The translations under genes were made by a program, and so were the position numbers. The notes under the pieces are model-generated. The model was not told the origin of the DNA and did no database searches. It worked only from the letters and a program-made list of their open reading frames with translations. Of a stretch of 64,000 bases of DNA, positions 45,018-55,439 are shown piece by piece (positions within the stretch are counted from its first letter, which is position 1; every line of letters begins with the position of its first letter). Origin of the DNA: Topomyia yanbarensis (Eukaryota > Arthropoda > Insecta > Diptera > Culicidae); assembly GCF_030247195.1 (NCBI RefSeq), contig NC_080672.1, positions 1,612,001 through 1,676,000 of the forward strand, written 5' to 3'.

Positions 45018-46029
45018 CATTCGCGCAATAGAAGAAGCGGGTGAAATTTGTCAGTTCATGAACGGGATTATTTGTATGCGTGCGTTTAGTGTTCATTTCC
45101 CATGAAGGGGTTCATTGGGTTTTTTTTTTGGAAGTTCGTTTCATTTGTAACGGTGCTATGTGAACTGGAATACACTTTTGAAATGTTGTGCGTATGAACA
45201 AGAAACATGCAAGAATAGAAAATATAATGCAAAAATATGAAGAAAATAATATAAAGTATATTTACAAAAGTTCAAAATGTGACCTTGTTACATAGTTTAC
45301 AGTTCAGGAAATGGATCACGGGATTTGTGTCGGGATTTGATCAGGGAAAATTTCCCGCCGAGATCTCTCAAAGCAATCAAACCAAAAGACGCATTTTCGC
45401 CACGGGATTTGAAATCCCGGCCTCCGTTTAAAATACACGGGGACTCAAATCTCGTTACACGTTTTCCGAATTGTAAACTAGCCTTTACGGTGGCTTAGTA
45501 ACGGGGGGAGGGGGGGGGGGGGGGGTTTGGGGACAACCCTCCTCAACCGGAATATTTTAATGAAATTTTAAAATATTGAATATTTTCAACAAAAATATAC
45601 TTAACATGTGCAATGGAATTCTCAAAGTTTTATTTGCAAAAACTATTTTCTGATAATATTTCCTTGTAGTGAAAATTGGCGACAGACTTCGGCACCTACC
45701 TAAATGGCTCCTGGTATCGTGACAAAACTGAGAGCTAATTGGTTCACAAAAAATCGGTACCGAGAGAAATTCCGCCACATTCCGTAGTCCTTCACTGGCG
45801 GCGAACAATGACTGGAGAGTGTGCGAGAAGTATCCCCATAGCGACCACTAGGCGATTCGCTACTGCATCGGCCAACGGAACCCTGCAACTGCACGGAGAA
45901 GGCCGGCCAGCAAGCTAACGTAGAAGACGAAAAGCTTCAACAAAGACCTCTTTGTTGAGTAACTTCAGCCGGACAGCGAAATCAAGAACGTTGATGCGAC
46001 GGATCTAACAAGAAGGATTGTACCGGCTT
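45018..46029. other. Unassigned, with G-run
   Basis: A G-run with one interrupting A lies at about 45502-45526. No gene is seen. Confidence 0.4.
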
Positions 46030-46830
46030 GTGAATGCTGCGAAAACTAGAACCACGCAGTAGACGGCGTCCAGCTTACTGGTTAAATGAGTGGTTGTCTC
46101 CAAACCGGGCACAGAGAACAAGATCGGAGAGTGAGAGAGAAGCGCAAGGAACGTTTCGAGAAGCTAGGGCCGCCTTAAAACGGGAGAGCAAGCTTAGCAA
46201 GCCAGTTCGCCATGAGGAGCTGTGCTGAGAAGCAGACGCCAATCCCTGGAGGACGTGTACCGAGTTGTAATGGCGAAGGTGAGGGTCCGTCGACGCCAGC
46301 TGAAATGTGCCAGGGTAAGCTTCCTGAAGAACGATTCAACTATACCTGGTCACCGACACCGTACGGCTAAGAAGAAAGAGCAAACACAGACGAGCTCAAA
46401 GAAGCGTCGGTGCTACCAAAATCAAAGAAAACCCCAGGTCCGGATGGAATACCAAACGTGGCGCTGAAAGCTGCGATCCTGGCATATCCGGACATGTTCA
46501 GGATGGTTTTGAAGAAGTGTCTATATGTAAGCAATTTCCCCGAAATGTGGAAGGTACAGAAGTTGATGTTACTGCCAAAGCCAGGGAAGTCAGCCTCGTA
46601 TAGGACTATATGTCTGCTGGACGCGCCCGGAAAACTCCTGGAAAGAATGATCCTTAACATGCTAACGAAACGCATAGAGCTTGAGCACAGTCCGCGCAAG
46701 ATGCAGTTCGGATTCCGCAAATAAGTATCGATAATTGAGGTAATTTGGACAATGCTCAGGAGTGCTGAGAAGTCATCTAAACAGAAGCTAGAGAAGAAGA
46801 TCGATACTGCGCTGTGATTACGATCAGGGC
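46030..46830 (+). pseudogene. R1-like non-LTR retrotransposon reverse transcriptase remnant
   Basis: Broken plus-strand frames keep the pre-RT and early RT blocks: RRRPAYWLNEW and FREARAALKRESKLSK, a segment with VMAKVR, then KTPGPDGIPNVALKAA, MLLPKPGKSASYRTICLLD and GKLLERMILNMLTKRIELEH, MQFGFRK. These are typical of R1-clade LINE ORF2. The sequence stops before the catalytic YADD region. It is a 5'- and 3'-truncated relic with frameshifts. Confidence 0.82.
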
Positions 46831-48106
46831 CGGCGGAACACTTTTTTCCCGAGTGGGTAGTAAGATTCGGAGTGATTTCTACTCGTAATGACGAAAGTAC
46901 AGACATGGTGTATATTAGTAAAAGTGAAAACTACCGGATAATACCTGGTGGCTATTTGGAAATACCCTTTGTTAACGGGCTGTGTAACCGACACTGAGCG
47001 AAAATGTGTTTGTTGATTACTTATACTACAAATGTTCCACAGCTACGTACCAATTACTATATTCTTTTAAATTTCGTTGCATTAATTTTCTGTTTTCGTT
47101 TTGAATATTTATCCAATGGCAAAGTAATGCGAATAAAGCTCCTTTTCGATATAAATTATATTCATCTAATACAACAGGCTGGAAGGTCTACTTCCGGACC
47201 GAATATAACCCATTTAAAATCATCTATATATCGCGAAAACTAGTTAAGCAACAGTCGGCCGTTTACGAAGAATTATATTGTCTACGTACCCGCCTGGGAA
47301 GTAGAGATTGATGGTTTGTCTCCGACAGGAGTCTTAATTGCGAAATATGGCGTTGGTACTTTCCAGAACCCTTTGCTTCAGTAAGTGAAAATGCTGGTTC
47401 GCAAGTAAATGCGTTCAGCATAAATCGAGGAGTATAAGAACTTATTTTCAATCAGTCTCATGTCAAGACTTTCGCCGGATCTACTCTTTTAAATTTTGTT
47501 CCTTTGAACGTCTACCTGTTCACCTTTTTGTGCCTCAGGGTATGCCGTCATTACGAACAATTGCTCCATACGGTTACCCAATGTAGAAACATAAAAACCG
47601 CAACTAATTTCTACGCTCCCTTCGTTTGGTTAACTTCTGTCTTCCGACGTAGATCTTCCACAATTTTACCATTATTCGTCAGGGCCGAGTTAATCCTCGG
47701 TACCAGATATTGAAGTTGTCGGTTGTCAAGTCCGAATCAAAGGCAGACATTGTTCTCCTATACATAGCACCTCATTTGGTTCAAGACAACTTCAACTCCC
47801 ACGGTATGTCATAGAGTTACCTTCACGTTGGTGACCGATCTATCTTACTGCATGATATTCGGGACAATTTCAATATGATCATGACTAAGCTTGAATTTAT
47901 CATTGTATTCGACCTCAATTAGTGATTGGAACAGCTACGCGTCCACTATATCCGAAACAATCGAATCAAAACAAGAAACTCCTCCGGTGGAAGCATACAA
48001 GGTTTTAACTGGCTTGATTATCGACACTGCGAATAAAGGTCAGACGAAACGAGATCCGGCGCAAACAGCAGTGGACGGTCTCTCATCGCGCTCAGAATTG
48101 TGCGTG
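46831..48106. other. Unassigned sequence
   Basis: It begins with CAGGGCCGGCGGAAC near 46826, which looks like a hAT-type terminus directly at the end of the LINE relic, but no matching second end was found. The rest has only short frames without family resemblance. Confidence 0.4.
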
Positions 48107-48111
48107 AAAAG

Positions 48112-48308
48112 TATATCGTATTAGGGTTTTCTTTTAAGTCACTGTTAAAAATATACGTGTTGTCCAGTCCAATGTCCTGATCGAAGTGTCAGTTTTATTA
48201 AATTTTGTGCCTAACGTTACTATGCGTTACTCGTAGTTTTCGTTAAATTCAAGATTTATACAATAAGGTAATATGCTTCATATCAAATATGTATAGGTGT
48301 ACACATCA
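48112..48308 (-). repeat. 3' LTR of young gypsy element
   Basis: 197 bp; minus strand begins TGATGTGTACACC and ends ACGATATA. Identical by eye to the other LTR. Ending in TA rather than CA is unusual, but the AAAAG duplication fixes the border. Confidence 0.93.
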
Positions 48309-48422
48309 GTCGCCACCCTTTAGAAGATTATTTACAATATTATTTATTCTTTAACAATAATTCTATAATTCGAACGAATCAAACAATAAAGTTCATATCT
48401 TTATAATCAAAACTTCGAAATC

Positions 48423-51305
48423 TCATTTGAGACTTGTGAATTTTTTAAATCTTATTTTAAAAATGTAATCTGAATCCATATTTTGTACACGAATTCTTTT
48501 CGATCGCCGTAGACTAACGTTCGGCAAGTTCACCTCATCTGCGTCACGTTTTCTCTTCCTGGCTTTCAACTTATAGATGTAATCTGTATCCATATTTTGT
48601 ACTCGAATCCTTTTCGATCGCCTTAGACTCACGTTCGGCAAGTTCGCCTCATCTGCGTCACGTTTTAGCTTCCTGGCCTTTGCCCGAACCTCAGAGAACC
48701 CCCTGAATGGTTCGTCTTCTGAGCCGTATCCAGCTTCTGATTCTTCAGTGGGATGATTTTCTCGAGCGCCCGGCTTGATGCGGACGTTAGGCCTCGAAAG
48801 TAGCTCGTGACGTGTCCAGCTCTTAAGTTGTGTGCGGTGCGCCATCGCGGTTGCGCTTCCAACCATTATCTGGAATGTATTAGTTGAGAACCTTTTTAAG
48901 AAAGTAGCTTTGACCCATTTGTTAGGTAAATTTATATTATGGTTTTTGTACCATACCAAGTCCCCTTCCATCAAATAATTTAACCTATCATTTGATTGTT
49001 TGTTAAGGTTTAACGAATCTGTTTCGTTATTCTCATCACATGGGGTATCTGGTACCAACAAATGTTTTTTATAAGATTTTTTTGGATTTACCAAATCCAA
49101 AATTGTCTTTGGCTTATAACAAAATACCTTCTCACTGGGAAATTGCCCGTGACTTGTCACTATATTATTCCTATAGTTCATTAAAAACAAATTAATCTGA
49201 TCCTCCAATCCTATATCGACCAATTCTGGTTCTAATAAAAACTTTTTTAAAACATCTTTGGTGGTTCTTACCAACCGTTCAGCTTGCCCATTGCTGGATG
49301 GATTATAGGGAGGACTCTTTAGTACCTTAATCCCCTGTTTTTCCAGAAAGGCAACAAATGACATAGAATTAAATGGAGGACCACCGTCTGATACCAAAAC
49401 GTCTGGTAAACCGAATCTTGCAAAATAAGCTACTAATTTCTTCAATACTTTCGCACAATCCGTGCCCTTCTTCATCCATTCTACCTCCAACCACTTTGAG
49501 TATGAATCTACTATCAATAGAAAAGTGTGGTGTGAAAAATAGAAGAAATCAATATGAATTCGGCTAAAGGGTCTTGTAGTAGGTGTCCAATGAGACAAAA
49601 TCTTTGTTTTTGGCACTACTACCATGCTACCGCATACCTCACAAGTAGCAACATACTGTTCAATATCCTTGTTTATCCCAAACCAGTAGACTTGTCTTCT
49701 TGCCAATTGTTTCATCTTAACTATACCTGCATGGTTGGCGTGCAAAAGCTTAAATATCCCGCTTTGCATTTGTAGTGGAATGACCACCCTGTCCTGATAC
49801 AATAAGCATCCATCTATAATTTCGAACTCATTCTGATTGGCAAAAACGTCCATAAAGCGTTTGTCTAACTTTTTAGGCCAACCATCACGCAAGAATGTTT
49901 TTATTTGTTGTAAAAACAGGTCGTCATTTGTCTCTTTGGCAATCATGACAAAATCTATTGGGAAATCATTACTAAAGTTAATGCTCCTTACAAAATTTTG
50001 GTCCAATTCACAGGGAACTTGCTGCTCCAATGGAAATCGCGAACAAAAATCCGCATTACCCATTTTTGCAGAAGGCCTGTACCGGATTTCAAAGTCGTAA
50101 ATGGAAAGTTCTAGTATGTACCTTTGGAGCCTTGTAACGAATATTGAATTTTTGCCCTCTTTCCCGAAAATTCCTATCAATGGCTTGTGGTCAGTATAGG
50201 CTATGAACCTTTGTCCATATAAATATTTATGAAATTTCTTAATTGTGCAAACTAAAGCCAAAGCCTCTAAATGAAGAAGTGGGTATCTCTTTTGTGCGTC
50301 ATTTAACGTAAAAGATGTAAAACAAATCGGTTTCTCTAAACCATCAATCACATGAGCTATCACACCTCCCAAGCCATAGCCTGAGGCATCTGTTACTACT
50401 ATAATTTCCTTCTTTGAATCATAAAATTCCAAAATATTGGCAGAAACCAATGCTTTTTTACTATCGTTAAATGCCTTTTGACAATTGTCGTCCCATTTAA
50501 ATTGAACATTTTTTTTCAACAAACTGTACAAATAATACAATTTGGAAGACATATTTGGCACAAATCTGTTATAATAGTTAATCAAACCTAAATAGGATTT
50601 CAGTTCATTCACATTCTTAGAAACCTTTGCCCTTTGTATTGTAGATATTTTGTCTGGGCTAGGCAATAAACCTTTTTCTCCAATAATGTGTCCCAAATAA
50701 TTCAATTCAGTAACAAAAAAATTGCATTTCTCTAAATTTACCTTAATGTTGGCATTAGCAAGTCTCTCCAAAACTAAAATTAATTTCCTACGACAATCCT
50801 CCAGATCTTTACCTGCAATCAGAACATCGTCAAGATAAACAATCACTCCTTCAATTCCCTCTAGTATTTGCCCCATAATATGTTGGAAAATCGAAGCACT
50901 AGAAGATGCTCCCTGTGGCAAACGGTTATATGTAAACAAACCTTTGATTGTATTGATAACCATAAATTTCTTAGATCGTTCAGTTAAGGCAACTTGAGTG
51001 TATGTTCCTTGAAGATCCAAAGAACAAAAAATCTTGCAATCTGCCAATTTAGCAAACAAATCGGAAGCCACCGGCAAAGGATAAGTGTTAGGTATTAAAA
51101 CTTTGTTTATAGATACCTTGCAGTCAATAACCAGTCTGATTTGGTCATCTTTTTTTATTACTACAATGACCGGTGAAGCCCACTCACTGGTCTTTACCGG
51201 AGTTATTACATTCTCTTTTTCTAATTTGTTTAAATATAATAAAACTTTATCCCTCAATCTAAAAGGTACATCATATGCTTTTTTGAAAATTGGAGCTTCA
51301 TTTTT
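48423..51305 (-). CDS. pol: Ty3/gypsy pol: RT, RNase H, integrase
   Basis: The frame is the same as that of gag-pro and starts right after its TAA; the annotated-looking start TTG at 51257 is internal. RT motifs: WASPVIVVIKKDDQIRLVIDC, CSLDLQGTYTQVAL, LPQGASSSASIFQ and VYLDDVLIAGK. RNase H: VVTDASGYGLGGVIAH, HLEALALV, YTDHKPL. Integrase: zinc-binding HANHAGIVKMKQLARRQVYW with CEVC, then D in LLIVDSYSKW, D in VSDGGPPFNS and E in NGQAERLVRTTKD. The C-terminus carries two near-identical 38-residue units with LRRSKRIRVQNMD, likely a nuclear-localisation or DNA-binding tail. All catalytic residues are present, so this copy may be competent if the TAA is read through. Confidence 0.92.
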   Translation of the reverse strand, partial: KNEAPIFKKAYDVPFRLRDKVLLYLNKLEKENVITPVKTSEWASPVIVVIKKDDQIRLVIDCKVSINKVLIPNTYPLPVASDLFAKLADCKIFCSLDLQGTYTQVALTERSKKFMVINTIKGLFTYNRLPQGASSSASIFQHIMGQILEGIEGVIVYLDDVLIAGKDLEDCRRKLILVLERLANANIKVNLEKCNFFVTELNYLGHIIGEKGLLPSPDKISTIQRAKVSKNVNELKSYLGLINYYNRFVPNMSSKLYYLYSLLKKNVQFKWDDNCQKAFNDSKKALVSANILEFYDSKKEIIVVTDASGYGLGGVIAHVIDGLEKPICFTSFTLNDAQKRYPLLHLEALALVCTIKKFHKYLYGQRFIAYTDHKPLIGIFGKEGKNSIFVTRLQRYILELSIYDFEIRYRPSAKMGNADFCSRFPLEQQVPCELDQNFVRSINFSNDFPIDFVMIAKETNDDLFLQQIKTFLRDGWPKKLDKRFMDVFANQNEFEIIDGCLLYQDRVVIPLQMQSGIFKLLHANHAGIVKMKQLARRQVYWFGINKDIEQYVATCEVCGSMVVVPKTKILSHWTPTTRPFSRIHIDFFYFSHHTFLLIVDSYSKWLEVEWMKKGTDCAKVLKKLVAYFARFGLPDVLVSDGGPPFNSMSFVAFLEKQGIKVLKSPPYNPSSNGQAERLVRTTKDVLKKFLLEPELVDIGLEDQINLFLMNYRNNIVTSHGQFPSEKVFCYKPKTILDLVNPKKSYKKHLLVPDTPCDENNETDSLNLNKQSNDRLNYLMEGDLVWYKNHNINLPNKWVKATFLKRFSTNTFQIMVGSATAMAHRTQLKSWTRHELLSRPNVRIKPGARENHPTEESEAGYGSEDEPFRGFSEVRAKARKLKRDADEANLPNVSLRRSKRIRVQNMDTDYIYKLKARKRKRDADEVNLPNVSLRRSKRIRVQNMDSDYIFKIRFKKFTSLK
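48453..48680 (-). repeat. 114-bp tandem duplication at the pol C-terminus
   Basis: Two adjacent in-frame units of 38 residues (KARK[LR]KRDADE, NLPNVSLRRSKRIR, VQNMD[TS]DYI[YF]K) lie just before the stop codon. Confidence 0.88.
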
Positions 51306-52817
51306 TTAAACTAAATCTGCCTCAAATCCTTTGATAGGCGTTGTAAAATCTTTTATAAATACTGTGGCATACTCATTTTTAATTTCCTCCACTAAATTTT
51401 CACCATTTGGCGTGTTCACATTGTTTACATTCTCATTAATTATCAAATTATTTGAAAAAATTTGCCTCCATTGAGGAAAGTAAATATCCAGCCAGTTTCT
51501 GCCCAGTAAAGGCATAAATTTAAAATCAGTATCCAAAATAAGCAGATTCAATTTAGTTTCCCGACCATTTAGTGATACCAAAACATTAGTCTCTCCCTCA
51601 ATTTTGAGTTTGGACCCATTAACCACCAACAATTGTTTGTTGCATTTGCTTAAGGGTTTTTTGTATAAATAAAAATATTGATTTTTACCCATGACTGACA
51701 CCGTTGAGCCGCTATCGACCTCCATTTTTACTAGACAATTATCTATAGAGACATTGATCAAGCACGGTTCGCTTATTTTATTAAGTGACGTCACACACAT
51801 GCACTGCAATTCACCTGAATTCCAAGCATCATCGCTGTCATCGTCGTTTAGCTTTGTCGTCATCCTATCCATTAGGGTGCTTAGTTGCTTCTCCGCGCTT
51901 GTACCTGGCTTAGCAGTATCTACAAATTTCACCGCATCCCGTTTCATGTTCTTTAATCTAAAACATTTCTTTTTCATGTGTCCTTTGACCCCACAAAAAT
52001 CACAAATTATCTGCGAATAATCGGGCCTGCGTCTATTTTTGTTGTGATAATTGTTACTATTTTCTCCCGGTTTTCGTGTTCTTTGATTGTAATCTTGATA
52101 ATGTCTCATGTTATTGTGTGATTGTGTGTTATGTTTAGTATACGGTTGGAACCCTAACCGCTCTCTCACCGGCCTTTTAACAAAACTTTGTTTTTCAGGA
52201 GTTGCATTAGTGTTCAGGCTTTGTGCCTTGCTATAAACACTAAGCAAATGGTGTAACTGCGACCCCGGAGGAATCTGAAGCTCACTATTTAATGTTTTGG
52301 CATTGCTCTTAGCAATGTTCCAAGTTGTTATGAATTTATCCATGGATTCCAAAGTAAGATTTTCTTCGTTAAGTAACCTCTGCTTGAGAGCTTCGTCCCT
52401 CAACCCAGCGAGAACCCTATCCTGAATAGCAATTTCTTTAAATGCCCCGAATCCGCAGAATTCTGCTTGCAGTTTCACTGCCAAAACAAAATCTTCTGCG
52501 GATTCATCGGGTTGCTGTACTCGATGACTGAATCGGTACCGCTGTACCAAATCGGGCTCAGTTCTATCGAACCTTTGTTTTAACTTGTTTATCATCTCTG
52601 TGTATCCCACTGTTGTTAACGTTCCATTTTGAAAAACTAATTTTAACTGTGAATAAACATATGGCCCACATAAATTCATAAAATGGGATTTCCGTTGAAC
52701 TTCGGAAACCTCATTAGCCAAAAACGTGAATTCCAAACGATCGGCCCAGTCCGAAAAGGAAGTGCCTTTCCGATACGGCTCGATGCTTGAGGCCATGTGC
52801 CCATTATTCTGAGCCAT
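51306..52817 (-). CDS. gag: Ty3/gypsy gag-protease
   Basis: The frame is 503 codons from the ATG at 52815-52817. Residues 1-180 form the gag capsid-like region (FSDWADRLEF, LKQRFDRTEPDLVQRYRF, DFVLAVKLQAEFCGF, RVLAGLRDEALKQRLL). A CCHC knuckle CDFCGVKGHMKKKC is at 272-285. The protease follows with MEVDSGSTVSVM (DSGS at 368-371) and LLGRNWLD. Gag and protease share a frame, as in many Mag-type elements. The frame ends GFEADLV-TAA and the same frame continues into reverse transcriptase. Confidence 0.92.
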   Translation of the reverse strand: MAQNNGHMASSIEPYRKGTSFSDWADRLEFTFLANEVSEVQRKSHFMNLCGPYVYSQLKLVFQNGTLTTVGYTEMINKLKQRFDRTEPDLVQRYRFSHRVQQPDESAEDFVLAVKLQAEFCGFGAFKEIAIQDRVLAGLRDEALKQRLLNEENLTLESMDKFITTWNIAKSNAKTLNSELQIPPGSQLHHLLSVYSKAQSLNTNATPEKQSFVKRPVRERLGFQPYTKHNTQSHNNMRHYQDYNQRTRKPGENSNNYHNKNRRRPDYSQIICDFCGVKGHMKKKCFRLKNMKRDAVKFVDTAKPGTSAEKQLSTLMDRMTTKLNDDDSDDAWNSGELQCMCVTSLNKISEPCLINVSIDNCLVKMEVDSGSTVSVMGKNQYFYLYKKPLSKCNKQLLVVNGSKLKIEGETNVLVSLNGRETKLNLLILDTDFKFMPLLGRNWLDIYFPQWRQIFSNNLIINENVNNVNTPNGENLVEEIKNEYATVFIKDFTTPIKGFEADLV

Positions 52818-53835
52818 TGTTTAACAATTCTTTTAATTTTAATTAATTTTAAACAAAAGAGACAGAAAACAAAAGAGAATAAAAAACAAAAGAGAATAAA
52901 AAACAAAAGAAACTAATCAGCTGCTATCAGAGTTAAAAATATTCAAATTCATTGAATGAAAATTGATCATATTCAGGCGCATTCATTTTCAATATTCAGT
53001 GACGCAGCTGACAACGTCAAACGAACAAACCACCCATTCATCCATGCATATTTTCATTCGTCTCCGATTATTACACGAAGCGACCGTTCAGCAACGAATC
53101 AAACGCTTCAAAGTAGGCCCTGGCACAATGTAAGCGATGATTATTGTTGTTTCATATACTTTATCGGCATTTGAAAACATTTTCCTAGTTAATTAGTGTA
53201 ATGAATATATTGAACGATATTCAACTGAATGAATAAGATGGATAGTTGAATGAATATTTTTTCTATTCACCGCGAGTCGCAACAGGTTCATTTTCAGCCG
53301 TCAAAAAAGAGCTTCGATTATTTTTAACTCTGGCTGCTATTGCAGGCGCGCGAACTAAAAAAAAGCTTAAATTGACTTACCCTTTGATGATTGAGGCCTT
53401 TGCCCAATAGTCGACAGTTGTAGCTTTAATTTTTTTATAATTTTATACTCCTCTTTTCCTTTTCCTTCACTTTTTTCCTTCGCTTCCTCTTTTTTTCCTT
53501 TTCCTTTACTTTTTTCCTTTGCTTCCTCTTTTTCCCTTTGGCAATCCGGTCCTTCCAACTTTTCTATCGTCTTGGTTCACCGCAGCACACTGCCACCGTC
53601 GAACAAAATTTCACGATGGCGTCTCGCACGGTATGCGTCCCGTATGCTGCTTACGTTGTCTGCTGACGCTGCCTTTTGTCCAATGGCGTCTTCGGCTTCA
53701 CGCTGTGCAGCTACTGGATGCCGTCTCGGCAATATTTTACCTTCTATTTTTTCCTTGGAAAAAAATCCGTCGGGCGGAGAAAATTTTCCGTTTGTCCGTC
53801 TAAAAAAAACTTCACTATTTCACCTCGTCGCCAAT
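52818..53835 (-). other. Leader and primer site of young gypsy element
   Basis: About 1 kb of untranslated leader. ATTGGCGACGAGG immediately after the 5' LTR is the candidate tRNA primer site. A purine-rich tract on the minus strand (plus-strand TTCCTTTTC-type, 53445-53540) contains two repeats of about 45 bp. Confidence 0.7.
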
Positions 53836-54032
53836 TATATCGTATTAGGGTTTTCTTTTAAGTCACTGTTAAAAATATACGTGTTGTCCAGTCCAATGTC
53901 CTGATCGAAGTGTCAGTTTTATTAAATTTTGTGCCTAACGTTACTATGCGTTACTCGTAGTTTTCGTTAAATTCAAGATTTATACAATAAGGTAATATGC
54001 TTCATATCAAATATGTATAGGTGTACACATCA
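53836..54032 (-). repeat. 5' LTR of young gypsy element
   Basis: 197 bp, identical by eye to the 3' LTR at 48112-48308. It should contain the element's promoter; no strong TATA box stands out. Confidence 0.93.
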
Positions 54033-54037
54033 AAAAG

Positions 54038-55439
54038 GTCCTATAAGAACTTTTTGAATGTCGGATCGCCCGATTTTTTCCGCAACGTTAGAAACGCAAA
54101 TGAAAAACTTAATGAATGCTGGAAACGCGGTTATTGACACCGGTTTGTCGAATGATTAACAAGAGAAATAGTGTTTAATCTGGCGGCTAGGTCCTACGTT
54201 GTGTATTCTATTCATCCGTTGATCGGAATGCACAGAACCAAGAATCCTTTTTCGGCGACAACAGCATTCCATATTGATCTACACTCAAACAATTGATGTT
54301 TAGCGATGAAATGATAATACTTTATTTAAATGTAATGATTGCTGTGGTACACACAAATTTATATTGCAGCAAAGATGCTCGCGCTAAGCATTGTAGTGCG
54401 CATATCACTGTAGTATTCTTTAGATGATGACAGCTATGCATCGCTTCTATGCTAATTATTATGGCAGTAGTGGTGAGGGTGATCATAAAAGAGACTGTGC
54501 TGCATACATTCTCCCCACAAATCTGATGGTTTTATATTTACCCATCAACAACCATGCCCACATTATTAGTGTTCCAAGGATGCTCTCCATTCGATTAAGT
54601 ATGGAATGCACTCTTTGCATTTTATGGGGAAAACATGGAAGTTTCTTAGTTATTTATGTGATAAATCAATATTAATTCGTCAAAAAGGGCGAAAGAGTTT
54701 TTTGTAAACAAATTTGTTTCGCTCATTAGTCCGTTGCAGAGTGGAATTTCATGAAAAATATGCGTTAATGTAAATTTTGACCCTTGGTAGAATTAATTTC
54801 AATTGTTTTCTGCTTTGAAATTATAGTAAATTAAGGGAAATCATCAAAATAAGTTTGTTTACAAATCTTATTTACTCTTTTGCAAATTTAATATCGAAAT
54901 CATATCAGATTACCTTAGTTTGAATTATTTTGCATTTCTCCATTCCTGATAGGGTAAACAGGTCTAATACGCCCCCCTTAAACAAAAATAGCTATATTTC
55001 ACCATTTGACGCTATGATTTTCTCACTAACTACTCTAATTTATTGTTATATTAGTTAGAAATTAGTACCCGTTTCATTTTTTATTAAAAACATCCTGGAC
55101 GGTATGCCTCACAGTAATCGGTGAGTATGCCCCACAACAATGGGTGGGGCGTTTTGGCCGGTGATGAGCGGTTGTGAATAATTCTACACACACATATAAT
55201 TTTAAGCCAAGCTATAAACTAAGATAGTAACTATAACATTCTAGTAAGCTACTTGAAATAGTTCTATCGAATCCGACTATTTCTAATTGGTTGTAATGCT
55301 ATTGGAAAAAGTGGAAGCTTACATAAAAGTAGCTCCTTTGAAACTTTTGTGTATATTGTTGTTTTGCAACATATTAAAAATACCAAACTAACTGAGGAGT
55401 TTTCTGGTAACACTGTTCGAGATAAGTTGCAATTTTCGA
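54038..55439. other. Unassigned AT-rich sequence
   Basis: No gene or paired repeat was recognised. GTCTAATACGCCCCCC near 54962 and its partial complement (GGGTGGGGCG near 55142) may mark a decayed repeat. Confidence 0.4.

Larger units (their letters stand above)
48112..54032 (-). mobile_element. Complete Ty3/gypsy retrotransposon with identical LTRs
   Basis: A 5,921-bp element has two 197-bp LTRs (48112-48308 and 53836-54032) that look identical, and a perfect 5-bp target duplication AAAAG (48107-48111, 54033-54037). On the minus strand the order is leader, gag-protease, then reverse transcriptase, RNase H and integrase. The only break in coding is a TAA between protease and reverse transcriptase. 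Identical LTRs mean a very recent insertion. The integrase and RT are closest in style to the Mag-type lineage; no env frame is seen. Confidence 0.95.

Noticed and set aside
19328..45526. Several long G runs (19328, 35420, 45502)
   Set aside because: Considered as possible quadruplex signals; one belongs to the MITE and the others have no other support, so no function is claimed.
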